Source: an uncultured beta proteobacterium | GTDB taxonomy: Bacteria > Pseudomonadota > Gammaproteobacteria > Burkholderiales > SG8-41 | Direction: 5' to 3' | Assembly: GCA_903933915.1 (NCBI GenBank) | Contig: CAIZLW010000013.1 | Location: 1 to 64,000 of the forward strand | Length of the DNA stretch: 64,000 nucleotides | In this document: positions 47,053 to 54,894 of the stretch, piece after piece | Position numbering within the stretch: position 1 is the first letter of the stretch | Layout of the letters: every line of letters begins with the position of its first letter | Translations under genes and position numbers: made by a program | The notes under the pieces: model-generated | What the model was told of the DNA's origin: nothing | The model's input: the letters and a program-made list of their open reading frames with translations, nothing else | Databases searched by the model: none

Positions 47053-47438
47053 ATGGTGCGAAATCTGGTTTTCAAGATTGCGGCGGTTTGTATCGCCGGG
47101 ACGGGATATGCCGCCGAAACTTGGGCGCCTGAACTTGCGGTGTCGGTTCCCTGAAGACAGCACGCCGCGTTAAAACCGTAGGCAACTACTGGCCGTATGT
47201 GCCGACGATTTATGACTACATCAACAGGGCAACGCCTTACAACAGTCCACAGTCCTTGCGGCCGGATCAGTTTTACGCAGTGATCGCCTATTTTCTGCAT
47301 TTGAACGGTATAGTCGGAGCCGATGCGGTGCTGGATGCCGAAACCTTGCCGAAAGTGCTGATGCCGAGCAGAGCCGGTTTCAGCGCTGACAGCAGACCGG
47401 ATACCTCCAATGTAAGGTGCCGCGTCGATTGCAAATAA
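47053..47438 (+). pseudogene. Remnant of a SoxD-like c-type cytochrome gene
   Basis: Position 47053 starts MVRNLVFKIAAVCIAGTGYAA, a signal peptide, but the frame stops at 47152-47154 after 33 codons. From about 47172 another frame gives KTVGNYWPYVPTIYDYINRA, then PQSLRPDQFYAVIAYFLHLNGIVG and a tail of paired Cys ending at TAA 47436. This is the C-terminal half of cytochromes of the SoxD or sulfite-dehydrogenase type. The haem motif CxxCH that should precede it is missing. An internal deletion with frame loss is the simplest reading. The 524-base stretch 46984-47507 holds nothing else I can support. Confidence 0.75.
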
Positions 47439-47507
47439 CTGTCGATTGCCATCGCTGCAGCGTTCAGGCAGGGCTGATGACGTCCTACTCAATAATGGCG
47501 AGCACCC

Positions 47508-48704
47508 ATGACCACATATAAGTTTCATGCTGTCAGTTATCCGTTGCGGCTGTACAGCGGCAAGGATGCGCTGGAAAACCTGCCGGCAGAACTGAAGCGC
47601 TATAAAGCGCAGCGTGCTTTTGTCGTCTGTGGCCGCAGCGTGTCGCGCAAGACGAATCTGGTCGATCGCATTGCGAATATCCTCGGTTCTGCCTATGCCG
47701 GCCGTTATGATGAAATCGAGAAGGACACCACCCTCGTTTCAGTGCAGGCCGCCGCCGCCGCGGCCCGGGCGGCGAATGCCGATCTGTTGATTGCCGTCGG
47801 CTCCGGTAGCGTGATCCAAGGCACGCGCGTGGTAGCGATTCTACTGGCTGAAAAAGCGCCGGTTGATCAATTGATCACGCAGTACCCGGACAATGCGCCG
47901 GCGATCAGTCCCAGGCTGCTGGCGCCCAAGCTGCCGATCATCAATGTGCTGACGGCGGCGACGACGGCGCAGAACCGCGCCGGCTCCGCAGTCAAAGACC
48001 CGGCGCGCCCCAATCGCATGGAATTCTTTGATCCGAAAACCCGGCCCGCCGCGGTGTTCTGGGATGAAGAAGCGCTGCTGACCGCGCCGGTGTCGCTGGC
48101 GCGGACCACCGGCACCTCGGTGTTCTGGCGTTCGCTGATGAACCTTGGCGCGCCAAGCATGGCGCCCTTGTCCGAGGGCGACCGGCTGCAGGCGTTTCGT
48201 CTTGCGCGTGGCGCGCTCGCCCGCATGAGTGATCCGCAGGATGCCGGCGCGCGTGTCGAAATGTGCGCGGCGGCGTTTCTGCAAAACCGGGATGCCGATG
48301 ATGGCGGCGCGCTGACCGAAAAACACTGGCCCGCGCGCGTGGTTTACGCGCTGGCCACCGCCTTGTTCAATCTGCACGCCCATGTCGGCCAGGGCGAGGC
48401 GAACTCCGCGCTCACGGCAACGATGATTCGTCACTTTGGCGCGCGCGATGCGCAGGCGATGGCGTTGATCGCAGAGGCTTTTGGCGTCACCGATGAACGT
48501 GCGGCGCATGAGCGCGCTGCGGAAGCCGTGGAGCTCGCTTTCAAGCAGGCGGGCATGCCGACTCGTCTGCACGAACTGGATATTCCCCGCGACAGTCTTG
48601 AGACCGTTCTCGAAAACTCGCTGAGGAATTTCAACGCCGATCCCCAACGCGAATTTTTGCGTGAACGCGACACGCTGCTGGCGGCGTTACGGGCTGCTTG
48701 GTAA
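47508..48704 (+). CDS. Iron-containing alcohol dehydrogenase homologue with degenerate metal site
   Basis: A 398-residue protein of the group III alcohol dehydrogenase/maleylacetate reductase fold. AVGSGSVIQGTRVVA matches the cofactor GGGS motif, and TAATTAQNRAGSAV and the later LHAHVGQGEANSAL occupy the expected positions. The metal-binding DALxH motif, normally after TTG, reads TTGTSVFWRSLM here, so two usual ligands appear lost. The His of LHAH remains. Activity as an oxidoreductase is therefore uncertain. It follows the SoxD remnant and precedes an AT-rich element. Confidence 0.75.
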   Translation: MTTYKFHAVSYPLRLYSGKDALENLPAELKRYKAQRAFVVCGRSVSRKTNLVDRIANILGSAYAGRYDEIEKDTTLVSVQAAAAAARAANADLLIAVGSGSVIQGTRVVAILLAEKAPVDQLITQYPDNAPAISPRLLAPKLPIINVLTAATTAQNRAGSAVKDPARPNRMEFFDPKTRPAAVFWDEEALLTAPVSLARTTGTSVFWRSLMNLGAPSMAPLSEGDRLQAFRLARGALARMSDPQDAGARVEMCAAAFLQNRDADDGGALTEKHWPARVVYALATALFNLHAHVGQGEANSALTATMIRHFGARDAQAMALIAEAFGVTDERAAHERAAEAVELAFKQAGMPTRLHELDIPRDSLETVLENSLRNFNADPQREFLRERDTLLAALRAAW

Positions 48705-48745
48705 ATAACAATATAAGTATTTGTTTTTGTTGTTATATTTTTTAG
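48705..48745 (+). repeat. AT-rich palindromic element after the iron-ADH gene
   Basis: Directly after the stop codon, ATAACAA (48705-48711) and TTGTTAT (48730-48736) form an inverted repeat within almost pure AT sequence. The block contains TTGTTTTTGTTG, resembling the leader motif at 35443. It might be a weak terminator or the promoter region of yjdM. Confidence 0.4.
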
Positions 48746-48805
48746 CGTCCCGCCGGCGTCCCCGAAATTGCTGCCCCACCGTTGCATTCATCCACAGGAG
48801 GCAAC

Positions 48806-49147
48806 ATGAGCGCTCTGCCGCAATGTCCCCAATGCCGTTCCGAACTGACCTATGAAGACGGCACTCTGTATATCTGTCCCGAATGCGCGCATGAGTGGGC
48901 CAAAGACGCCGCAGTCGAATCCGCCGACGCTGAAAAGGTGGTGCATGACGCCGTTGGCAATGTGCTGAACGACGGCGATACCGTGACCGTGATCAAGGAT
49001 CTCAAGGTCAAGGGTTCGTCGAGCGTGGTCAAGGTCGGCACCAAGGTCAAAGGCATACGGCTGGTCGAAGGCGATCACGACATCGATTGCAAAATTGACG
49101 GTATCGGCGCGATGAAATTGAAGTCCATGTTTGTGAAAAAAGTGTAG
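48806..49147 (+). CDS. yjdM: YjdM (PhnA-type) zinc-ribbon protein
   Basis: A 113-residue cytosolic protein. The N-terminal zinc ribbon [25 protein letters not shown] is followed by the conserved [37 protein letters not shown] beta domain. The latter is diagnostic of the family formerly called PhnA. Its role is not established. ATG 48806 has ACAGGAGG just upstream. A small glutaredoxin-like gene follows nine bases after the stop. Confidence 0.9.
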   Translation: MSALPQCPQCRSELTYEDGTLYICPECAHEWAKDAAVESADAEKVVHDAVGNVLNDGDTVTVIKDLKVKGSSSVVKVGTKVKGIRLVEGDHDIDCKIDGIGAMKLKSMFVKKV

Positions 49148-49156
49148 GTGCAGAAC

Positions 49157-49495
49157 ATGATGGCGTTGCTGATGCGCTTGCTCGTCCTGTGCGTTGTGCT
49201 GTCAGGCGGCCACGCCTGGGCCAATCCCGCGGCACAGCAATCCATGCTGCTGGCGCAGGCCGCTCCGTCAAAACAGGTGGTGATGTACGCGACCAGTTGG
49301 TGCCCGTACTGCCAGCAGGCACGCAATTATTTCCGCGAGCAGGGTATCCCCTACGTCGAGCATGACATCGAGAAGGATGCGGAAGCCAAGCGGGCTTACC
49401 AGGCCTTCGGCGGCAAGATGATACCGGTGATCTTCGTTGGTCAGCGGCGGATGAACGGCTTCAGCGTCGCCGGCTTCAACAAAATTTATCCCTGA
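49157..49495 (+). CDS. Exported glutaredoxin-like protein
   Basis: A protein of about 112 residues with a hydrophobic leader (MMALLMRLLVLCVVLSGGHAWA) before a glutaredoxin core. The core has MYATSWCPYCQQARNYF, the cis-proline block KMIPVIFVGQRRMNG and a final GFNKIYP. The CPYC site is that of dithiol glutaredoxins, which are normally cytosolic. Here the leader points to the periplasm or membrane. ATG 49157 is chosen over the GTG at 49148; 49160 is also possible. It follows yjdM closely. Confidence 0.82.
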   Translation: MMALLMRLLVLCVVLSGGHAWANPAAQQSMLLAQAAPSKQVVMYATSWCPYCQQARNYFREQGIPYVEHDIEKDAEAKRAYQAFGGKMIPVIFVGQRRMNGFSVAGFNKIYP

Positions 49496-49648
49496 TGCTG
49501 CCGCAAGAGCCGCGGCGCCTTCTCATAGTGCGGTCCATGGCTTGACGCTCAAGCCAGCACTCCCAAGAATCAGGTAAAACCACAAAAGCCGTTCGTAAGC
49601 GTCGTATCCAGCGACCCGCAGTAAACCCGTCCTGTGGAGGAGGTTTTC

Positions 49649-50656
49649 ATGAACACACCGCCAGCCCTTGGTCATGCCCGCGCCCGTTCATGGCGGCGTG
49701 GATTTCCCGTGACGGCGTTGCTGGCCGTGTTGCTGGTGCCGTCCGGCAACGCGCAGGAATTTCCGTCACGGCCGGTGCGTTTCATGATTCCGCTGGCTGC
49801 CGGTGGTGGGGGCGACATCACCGTGCGCGCGGTGTCGCAGAAACTGAACGCGGTCTGGGGCCAGTCGGTGGTGGTCGACAACCGTCCCGGTGGCACCGGC
49901 GCCATCGCGCTGGAGACCGTGGCTCGCGCTCAGCCCGACGGCTACACCATTGTGATGATCAGCGGCACGCACACCGCGCGGCGGGCAACGCACCACGGCC
50001 GCCTGCCCTATGACCTGGTCAGGGATTTCGCACCGGTGACGCAGATGACGCAGCAGTCGTATGTGCTGGTTCTGCATCCGTCAGTGGCCGCGAAGTCAGT
50101 TCCCGAATTGATCGCGATGGCAAAAGCCAAACCCAACAGCCTGACTTACGGTTCGGCGGGACAGGGCAGCCTGCAGCATCTCTCGGGTGCGCTGCTGGCG
50201 ACACTGACCGGTACGCAGTTGCTGCACGTGGCCTACAAGGGCGGCGGGCCGGCGTTGGCGGATGTGTTGGGCGGGCAGATCAGCATGGTGTTCGCCACCC
50301 CGCTGGAATCGGTGCCGCACATCAAGCCGGGTCGCCTGCGTCCCTTGGCGGTGACCAGTCCGCAGCGTTCGCCGGCGATGCCCGACCTGCCGTCGATCGC
50401 CGAAACCGGCATCGCCGGATACGAGGTGACGAACTGGTACGGTGTGCTGGCGCCGGTTGCCATCAGCAAGCCGGTTCTTGAAAAACTCAATCGCAGCATC
50501 GTTGCCGCGCTGCGCACGCCGGAACTGACCGAGCGTTTCCAGAAAGACGGTGTCGAACCCATCGCATCGACGTCGCAGCAATTCCAGAAACACATTCTTG
50601 CGGAGATTGCCAAGTGGGAACGCGTGGTGGCCGCGGCCGGTATCAAGGCGGATTAA
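49649..50656 (+). CDS. Bug-family solute receptor, second copy
   Basis: A 335-residue periplasmic binding protein. A basic head and signal peptide end GNAQEFPSRPVRFMIPLAAGGGGDITVR. VDNRPGGTGAIALE and LHVAYKGGGPALADVLGGQ follow. ATG 49649 is preceded by GGAGGAGG. It is followed 51 bases later by a beta-hydroxyacid dehydrogenase, the common operon partner of Bug receptors in Burkholderiales. The 153-base upstream gap holds no gene. Confidence 0.9.
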   Translation: MNTPPALGHARARSWRRGFPVTALLAVLLVPSGNAQEFPSRPVRFMIPLAAGGGGDITVRAVSQKLNAVWGQSVVVDNRPGGTGAIALETVARAQPDGYTIVMISGTHTARRATHHGRLPYDLVRDFAPVTQMTQQSYVLVLHPSVAAKSVPELIAMAKAKPNSLTYGSAGQGSLQHLSGALLATLTGTQLLHVAYKGGGPALADVLGGQISMVFATPLESVPHIKPGRLRPLAVTSPQRSPAMPDLPSIAETGIAGYEVTNWYGVLAPVAISKPVLEKLNRSIVAALRTPELTERFQKDGVEPIASTSQQFQKHILAEIAKWERVVAAAGIKAD

Positions 50657-50707
50657 CGGATTTTTATTGCAGTTCAATTGGAGTAACGGAACAAGAAAGG
50701 GCGGAAT

Positions 50708-51628
50708 ATGCGCGTGGGATTCATAGGACTGGGAACGATGGGCGCTTCGATCGCATTGAATGCGATGAAGGGTGGTTTTGCACTGACAGTGCATGACATG
50801 CGCAAGGAGGCTGCGGCGCCGCACATCAAGGGCGGCGCCCAGTGGGCGGACAGCGTCGAGGACGTTGGTCGTGATGCCGATGTCGTACTGACCTCGCTGC
50901 CGGGGCCGAAAGAAGTGAAGGCGGTCGCTGAAGGTCTGATCAAGACCATGCGCCCGGGCACGGTTTGGTTTGACCTGTCGACGAACTCGCCGACCGTGGT
51001 GCGTGATCTGCATGCGCGTTTCGCAGCCAACAAAGTCTCGGTGCTGGATGCGCCGGTCAGCGGCGGGCCCAGCGGTGCTAAGTCCGGCAAGATGGCGCTG
51101 TGGGTCGGCGGTGATCAGGCTGAATTCGAGCGTTGCCGCAAAGTACTCGATGCCGTGGGCGACCAGGTCATTTACATCGGCGCGATCGGCGCCGGTTCGG
51201 TAGCGAAGCTGGTGCATAACTGCGCCGGCTATGCGATGCAGCTCGCGCTGGCCGAGCTGTTTACCATGGGCGTCAAGGCGGGCGTCGAACCGTTGCCGCT
51301 GTGGGCGGCGATCCGCCAGGGTGCGCTCGGACGCAAGCGTTCGTTCGACCGCATGGGCGACCAGTTTCTGCAGGGCAAGTTTGATCCGCCGGCGTTCGCG
51401 CTGGCGCTGGCGCACAAGGATGTCACGCTGGCGACCGAGCTCGCGCGCGAGATCGGCGTGCCGATGCGCCTGGCGAACCTGACCTATGCCGAGATGACCG
51501 ATGCACTCAACCGCGGCTGGGACAAGCGCGACTCGCGCTCGTTCCTGATCCTGCAGCAGGAGCGCGCCGGCCTGAATATCAAGGTGCCGGTTGAAGACAT
51601 TGAGGCCGTGCTGAAACGCGACGGCTGA
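50708..51628 (+). CDS. NAD(P)-dependent beta-hydroxyacid dehydrogenase (HIBADH family)
   Basis: A 306-residue cytosolic oxidoreductase. The Rossmann motif GFIGLGTMGASIALN is at 4-18. DAPVSGGPSGAKSGKMALWVGG is the substrate-binding signature. The catalytic lysine lies in GAGSVAKLVHNCAGY. The family includes 3-hydroxyisobutyrate and tartronate semialdehyde dehydrogenases; the exact substrate cannot be read. It follows the Bug receptor and may oxidise the imported hydroxyacid. Confidence 0.9.
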   Translation: MRVGFIGLGTMGASIALNAMKGGFALTVHDMRKEAAAPHIKGGAQWADSVEDVGRDADVVLTSLPGPKEVKAVAEGLIKTMRPGTVWFDLSTNSPTVVRDLHARFAANKVSVLDAPVSGGPSGAKSGKMALWVGGDQAEFERCRKVLDAVGDQVIYIGAIGAGSVAKLVHNCAGYAMQLALAELFTMGVKAGVEPLPLWAAIRQGALGRKRSFDRMGDQFLQGKFDPPAFALALAHKDVTLATELAREIGVPMRLANLTYAEMTDALNRGWDKRDSRSFLILQQERAGLNIKVPVEDIEAVLKRDG

Positions 51629-51640
51629 TCCGGGTTTGGA

Positions 51641-51656
51641 GCCGCCCTCGGGCGGC
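51641..51656 (+). terminator. GC hairpin after the hydroxyacid dehydrogenase
   Basis: GCCGCCC and GGGCGGC form a perfect 7-base stem around TC, 13 bases after the stop. No T-run follows, so it is at best a Rho-dependent or weak terminator. The next 170 bases are non-coding, with a TATACT at 51755-51760 as a possible -10. Confidence 0.35.
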
Positions 51657-51828
51657 CCCGGGCTTGCGGGGCGATCCGGAAAATCCCGGGCTGGTCCCTG
51701 CCTCTCGCAGCACCTGGCCGGCTTTGCCGGTAGGCGTAATTCCGTCTGATCGCCTATACTTCGCAGAACAACCCCGGCGGCCTGCAAGCCCGAGGCATTG
51801 GCGCATTTCTGATAACCGAAAAATCCAA

Positions 51829-52209
51829 ATGATCATGAAGAATCGATATGTTCTGATTGTATTCGCCGCGCTTGCTGCGCCGGCTTTTGCGCTTAACATG
51901 AGCGTATTCAAGGATGCGCCGGTTACGCGGCTGTCGACCGGGGAGCTGAAAACCTTCAGTGCCACCATCCAGAACACACTGGAAACCGGCGCGGATGGCG
52001 CAACCGTCGAATGGAAAGCGCCAAAAACACCGTTTACCAGCAAGATCACCCCGGTGAACACGTCGACCGACGGCAAACGGAAATGTCGCGACACCACTAT
52101 TGAATCCGAGGCCAAGGATCGTTTCCAGCGTGGCAACTACTCGTTTTGCAAAGCAAGTTCGGGCGAGTGGCAGTTGAATTCCCCGGGTTCCAAGTCCAGC
52201 AAGAAGTGA
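51829..52209 (+). CDS. Small exported surface-antigen-like protein
   Basis: A 126-residue protein. The signal peptide MIMKNRYVLIVFAALAAPAFA is followed by a short mature domain, DGATVEWKAPKTPFTSKITPVNT. This recalls the C-terminal domain of the 17-kDa surface antigen family, with two cysteines (RKCRDTT and NYSFCKA) placed to form a disulfide. The upstream frame from 51664 adds a non-hydrophobic stretch and is rejected. It precedes a solute-binding protein gene by 52 bases. Confidence 0.7.
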   Translation: MIMKNRYVLIVFAALAAPAFALNMSVFKDAPVTRLSTGELKTFSATIQNTLETGADGATVEWKAPKTPFTSKITPVNTSTDGKRKCRDTTIESEAKDRFQRGNYSFCKASSGEWQLNSPGSKSSKK

Positions 52210-52261
52210 ACGGCAACCGGAACCGCACCGGAGCCGCCAATCAGACCATGAAAGACTGCAC

Positions 52262-53119
52262 ATGCCATTAAGAGCGCTGCTGTGCCTGGCACTCGCCGGG
52301 TTTTTTGCGACATCCGCCTGGGCTCAGTCGGCCACGCTGGACAAGATCCGCAAGACCGGTGTCATCACCATGGGGTATGTCGAAGGCAGCATGCCGTTTT
52401 CATTCAAGGACGCCGGTGGACAGCCCCAGGGCTACTCAGTTGCGTTGTGCAACGAGATCGCCGCAGGAATCCGTGCGCAGCTGAAACTCGCGCAACTGGA
52501 AACGCGCTGGGTGTCTTTGACGATACAGGACCGGATCAACGCCGTGCGCAGCGGTCGCGTCGATATCGAATGCAGCACAACGACGTGGACGCTGTCGCGC
52601 CAGGCCGAAGTTGATTTCAGCCTGATCACGTTTGTCGATGGCGGCAGCATCCTTACTCATGGCAATGCCGAGCCCCGGCGGCTGGTCGATTTTGACGGCA
52701 AACGCCTTGCCGTGATCGCCGACACCACGACCGAAAAAGTGCTGCGGCAGGCAGTGGCGCAACGCAGCATCAAGGTCGATATTGAAGTCGTCAAAACCCG
52801 TGAAGCCGGGCTGCAGTTGCTGGAGCAGCGCAAGGCCGATGGTTTTGCCTCTGATCGCATTGTGCTGATCGGCATGGTGCTTGGTGGCGGCAAGACGCAG
52901 GGGGTTTACAAGCTGCTTGATGAAGATTTTTCGGTTGAGCCCTACGCTTTTGCACTGCCGCGGGGTGACGCCGATTTCCGGCTCGCGGTAAACAGGGTGC
53001 TTGCCGGGCTCTACCGCAACGGCGGCATCGACAAGATTTACGCGCAGTGGCTCGGCAATCTCGGACCGCCCAGCCTGCTGCTGTCCGCAGCGTATTTCGT
53101 CCAGGCGCTCTCGGAATAA
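52262..53119 (+). CDS. Periplasmic amino-acid-type solute-binding protein (family 3)
   Basis: A 285-residue exported binding protein. A signal peptide ends ATSAWAQSATLDKIRKTGVITMGYVEGSMPFSF, the typical SBP_bac_3 opening. GYSVALCNEIAAGIR and RVDIECSTTTWTLSR match glutamate/aspartate (GltI) receptors. No permease or ATPase genes are adjacent, so it may be an orphan receptor. It ends one base before the next gene. Confidence 0.88.
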   Translation: MPLRALLCLALAGFFATSAWAQSATLDKIRKTGVITMGYVEGSMPFSFKDAGGQPQGYSVALCNEIAAGIRAQLKLAQLETRWVSLTIQDRINAVRSGRVDIECSTTTWTLSRQAEVDFSLITFVDGGSILTHGNAEPRRLVDFDGKRLAVIADTTTEKVLRQAVAQRSIKVDIEVVKTREAGLQLLEQRKADGFASDRIVLIGMVLGGGKTQGVYKLLDEDFSVEPYAFALPRGDADFRLAVNRVLAGLYRNGGIDKIYAQWLGNLGPPSLLLSAAYFVQALSE

Positions 53120-53120
53120 C

Positions 53121-53624
53121 ATGGCGACGGCAACAAGCCCGTGGTGCGGGCGGCGCGTGCGCCGGGTTGGCGGTCTGCTGCTGGCTTTTGCGCTGGCACC
53201 GGCCAGCGCGCAATACATTCAGATTCCGGATTTCAGGAATCCGCCGCCCCCTGCGGCGTCCCGGCCCTTAGAATCCTGCAGCAACTGCGGTGTGATCCGC
53301 GCGATTCGTGAAACGCAAATCCAGCGTTCCATGGCCGTCCCCCAGGGCTTCCAGAGTCCCCAGATACCCGGCGGGCAGGACTCGTCGGTACTGATCGGCG
53401 CGGTAGTGGCCTTGCCGATGAGTGACAGCAGCAAAGATCAACCCTTTGTCGGCGGCGTCGGCACGCCGGAGATGCGTGCGCGGTTTTCCGAATCCAATTA
53501 TGAAATCACGGTATTGCTCGACAACGGGGCTTATGCGATCGCCCAGCGCCGCGATGGCGCGCGTTACAGGGTCGGAGACCGGGTCCGCATGCGCGGCATC
53601 GATCTGGAATTGCTGAACCGCTGA
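53121..53624 (+). CDS. Exported protein of unknown function
   Basis: A 167-residue protein. A signal peptide (about 1-30, ending APASAQ) leads to a Pro-rich stretch and a CSNCG pair. A C-terminal beta region (SNYEITVLLDNGAYAIAQRRDGARYRVGDRVRMRG) follows, resembling the end of SlyB-type outer-membrane proteins. No Gly-zipper is seen. It starts one base after the solute-binding protein gene. Its stop lies within the first unit of a four-copy CTGAACCG tandem repeat. Confidence 0.7.
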   Translation: MATATSPWCGRRVRRVGGLLLAFALAPASAQYIQIPDFRNPPPPAASRPLESCSNCGVIRAIRETQIQRSMAVPQGFQSPQIPGGQDSSVLIGAVVALPMSDSSKDQPFVGGVGTPEMRARFSESNYEITVLLDNGAYAIAQRRDGARYRVGDRVRMRGIDLELLNR

Positions 53625-53644
53625 ACCGCTGAACCGCTGAACCG
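53613..53644 (+). repeat. Four tandem copies of CTGAACCG
   Basis: Exactly four 8-base units run from 53613 to 53644. The first encodes Leu-Asn-Arg and part of the stop codon of the preceding gene, and the rest is untranslated. Units not divisible by three usually arise by slippage. Confidence 0.9.
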
Positions 53645-53754
53645 CGCGTGCAGCCGACTTGCGACCTTAAACCCCGGCTATTAAGATAGTACCAACCGCT
53701 GTCGTTCGCAGCGGGGTTTCCCTCAAGGGGAACTTGCTGGAGAGGAGCCCGATC

Positions 53755-53994
53755 ATGTTTGCAGTCGTCAGCAAATCCGATGGTTTTCCAGTCAGTCGCA
53801 GCGCCGGGGATGACAAACCTGCTTTGGTCGTGACCTGGACGTCCGACGCCAAGGCCAAGGCTTTCATCGCTTCAAAGGGCATAGACGCCGACTACAAGGT
53901 TGTCGCGTTGACTGAAGACACCCTGAACAGCATGGCGCAGGCGCTGGGTTGCGTGGCTGAAGCGATCGATTTCGACTCCTACCCCGAGCAGTAG
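53755..53994 (+). CDS. Small protein of unknown function (79 aa)
   Basis: A 79-residue soluble protein starting MFAVVSKSDGFPVSR. It has an alternating beta/alpha feel (DKPALVVTWTSDAKAKAFIASKGID) and an acidic C-terminus. I do not recognise the family. ATG 53755 has GAGAGGAG about ten bases upstream, and a strong terminator follows the stop, so it looks like a monocistronic real gene. Confidence 0.65.
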   Translation: MFAVVSKSDGFPVSRSAGDDKPALVVTWTSDAKAKAFIASKGIDADYKVVALTEDTLNSMAQALGCVAEAIDFDSYPEQ

Positions 53995-54014
53995 ATGCGC
54001 GGCTGATCAACCGC

Positions 54015-54040
54015 AGCCGCCCTTTCGGGGCGGCTTTTTT
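54015..54040 (+). terminator. Rho-independent terminator
   Basis: AGCCGCCC (54015-54022) pairs with GGGCGGCT (54028-54035) around a five-base loop and is followed by TTTTT. It ends the transcript of the 79-residue protein gene. Confidence 0.92.
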
Positions 54041-54103
54041 GCGCCTGCTGTCGGCTGCCTCGGCTAGAATCATCGCCATTATCCAATCAGCGGAGACGGT
54101 TGC

Positions 54104-54490
54104 ATGGACGCGTTGAAAGTCGGCATGAAGCATGTTGCAGAACGCGAGGTCACCGAGGCAATGACCACCAGGCGCGGCGATTACCGGGTTTTTTCGACGC
54201 CGTCGATGGTGCAGTTCTGCGAAGCGTCCGCCAGCGAACTTATTGCGCCGCATTTGCTGCCGGGGCAGGGGCAGGTCGGCATCGTGGTCACCATACGCCA
54301 CATGGGTCCGACGCCGATGGGCAAACGGGTGCGCGCCGAAGTCGAACTGACCGGCATCGACCGTCGCCGGCTAAGTTTCAAGATCAGGGTGTTCGACGAT
54401 ATCGAACAGGTGGGCGAGGCCGAACATGACCGCTTCATCGTTGATCTCGACAAGTATCAGGCGAAGCTGAAGAAAAAAATCGAAGGTTAA
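54104..54490 (+). CDS. FlK-like hotdog thioesterase
   Basis: A 128-residue hotdog-fold protein. The sequence from STPSMVQFCEASASELIAPHL through TIRHMGPTPMGKRVRAEVEL matches the fluoroacetyl-CoA thioesterase-like family, with a conserved Glu/Thr/His set. Members hydrolyse various acyl-CoAs, so fluoroacetate is not implied. It follows a terminator and is followed by a membrane-protein gene 31 bases later. Confidence 0.82.
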   Translation: MDALKVGMKHVAEREVTEAMTTRRGDYRVFSTPSMVQFCEASASELIAPHLLPGQGQVGIVVTIRHMGPTPMGKRVRAEVELTGIDRRRLSFKIRVFDDIEQVGEAEHDRFIVDLDKYQAKLKKKIEG

Positions 54491-54521
54491 GGGACGCAGC
54501 CGCAAGTCCCAGGGGGGCATC

Positions 54522-54872
54522 ATGGCATGGCTATTCACCAAGTATTTCCTCACCGCCGCCGTAGTCGTTCTGGTATCCGAACTGGCCAAACGCAGCGACA
54601 GGCTCGGCGGCTTGATCGCTGCGCTGCCGATGGTCACGGTGCTGACGCTGATCTGGCTTTATCTCGAGAACCAGCCGGTTGAGAAAATCGCCAACCACGC
54701 CTGGTATACGTTCTGGTACGTGATTCCGACGCTGCCGATGTTTCTCGTATTCCCGGTGCTGTTGCCGCGGATCGGTTTCTGGCCGGCGCTGGCGGTGTGC
54801 GTGTTGATTACTGTTGCCTGCTTCTGGCTGTTTGCGCTGGCAGTGCGGCGCTTCGGTATCGAATTGCTGTAG
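54522..54872 (+). CDS. DUF3147-like inner-membrane protein
   Basis: A 116-residue protein with four hydrophobic segments (about 5-20, 28-47, 62-82 and 88-108). The motif SELAKRSDRLGGLIAALPMVTVLTLIW is typical of the DUF3147 family. Function unknown. It is spaced 31 bases after the thioesterase and 22 bases before the HAD hydrolase, suggesting one transcript. Confidence 0.8.
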   Translation: MAWLFTKYFLTAAVVVLVSELAKRSDRLGGLIAALPMVTVLTLIWLYLENQPVEKIANHAWYTFWYVIPTLPMFLVFPVLLPRIGFWPALAVCVLITVACFWLFALAVRRFGIELL

Positions 54873-54894
54873 CTTATTTACAGGAGCGGTTTTC

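Noticed and set aside
46941-47132. A 63-codon frame after the first Bug receptor
   Set aside because: Out of frame with both the receptor and the cytochrome remnant, and no protein features.
50096-51787. A 563-codon minus-strand open frame
   Set aside because: It runs antisense across the Bug receptor and hydroxyacid dehydrogenase genes, both of which have clear motifs. Long antisense frames are expected in GC-rich DNA.
54104-54490. Fluoroacetate resistance function for the FlK-like protein
   Set aside because: The FlK-like family is broad, and no fluoroacetate or related genes are nearby; only a general acyl-CoA thioesterase role is supported.
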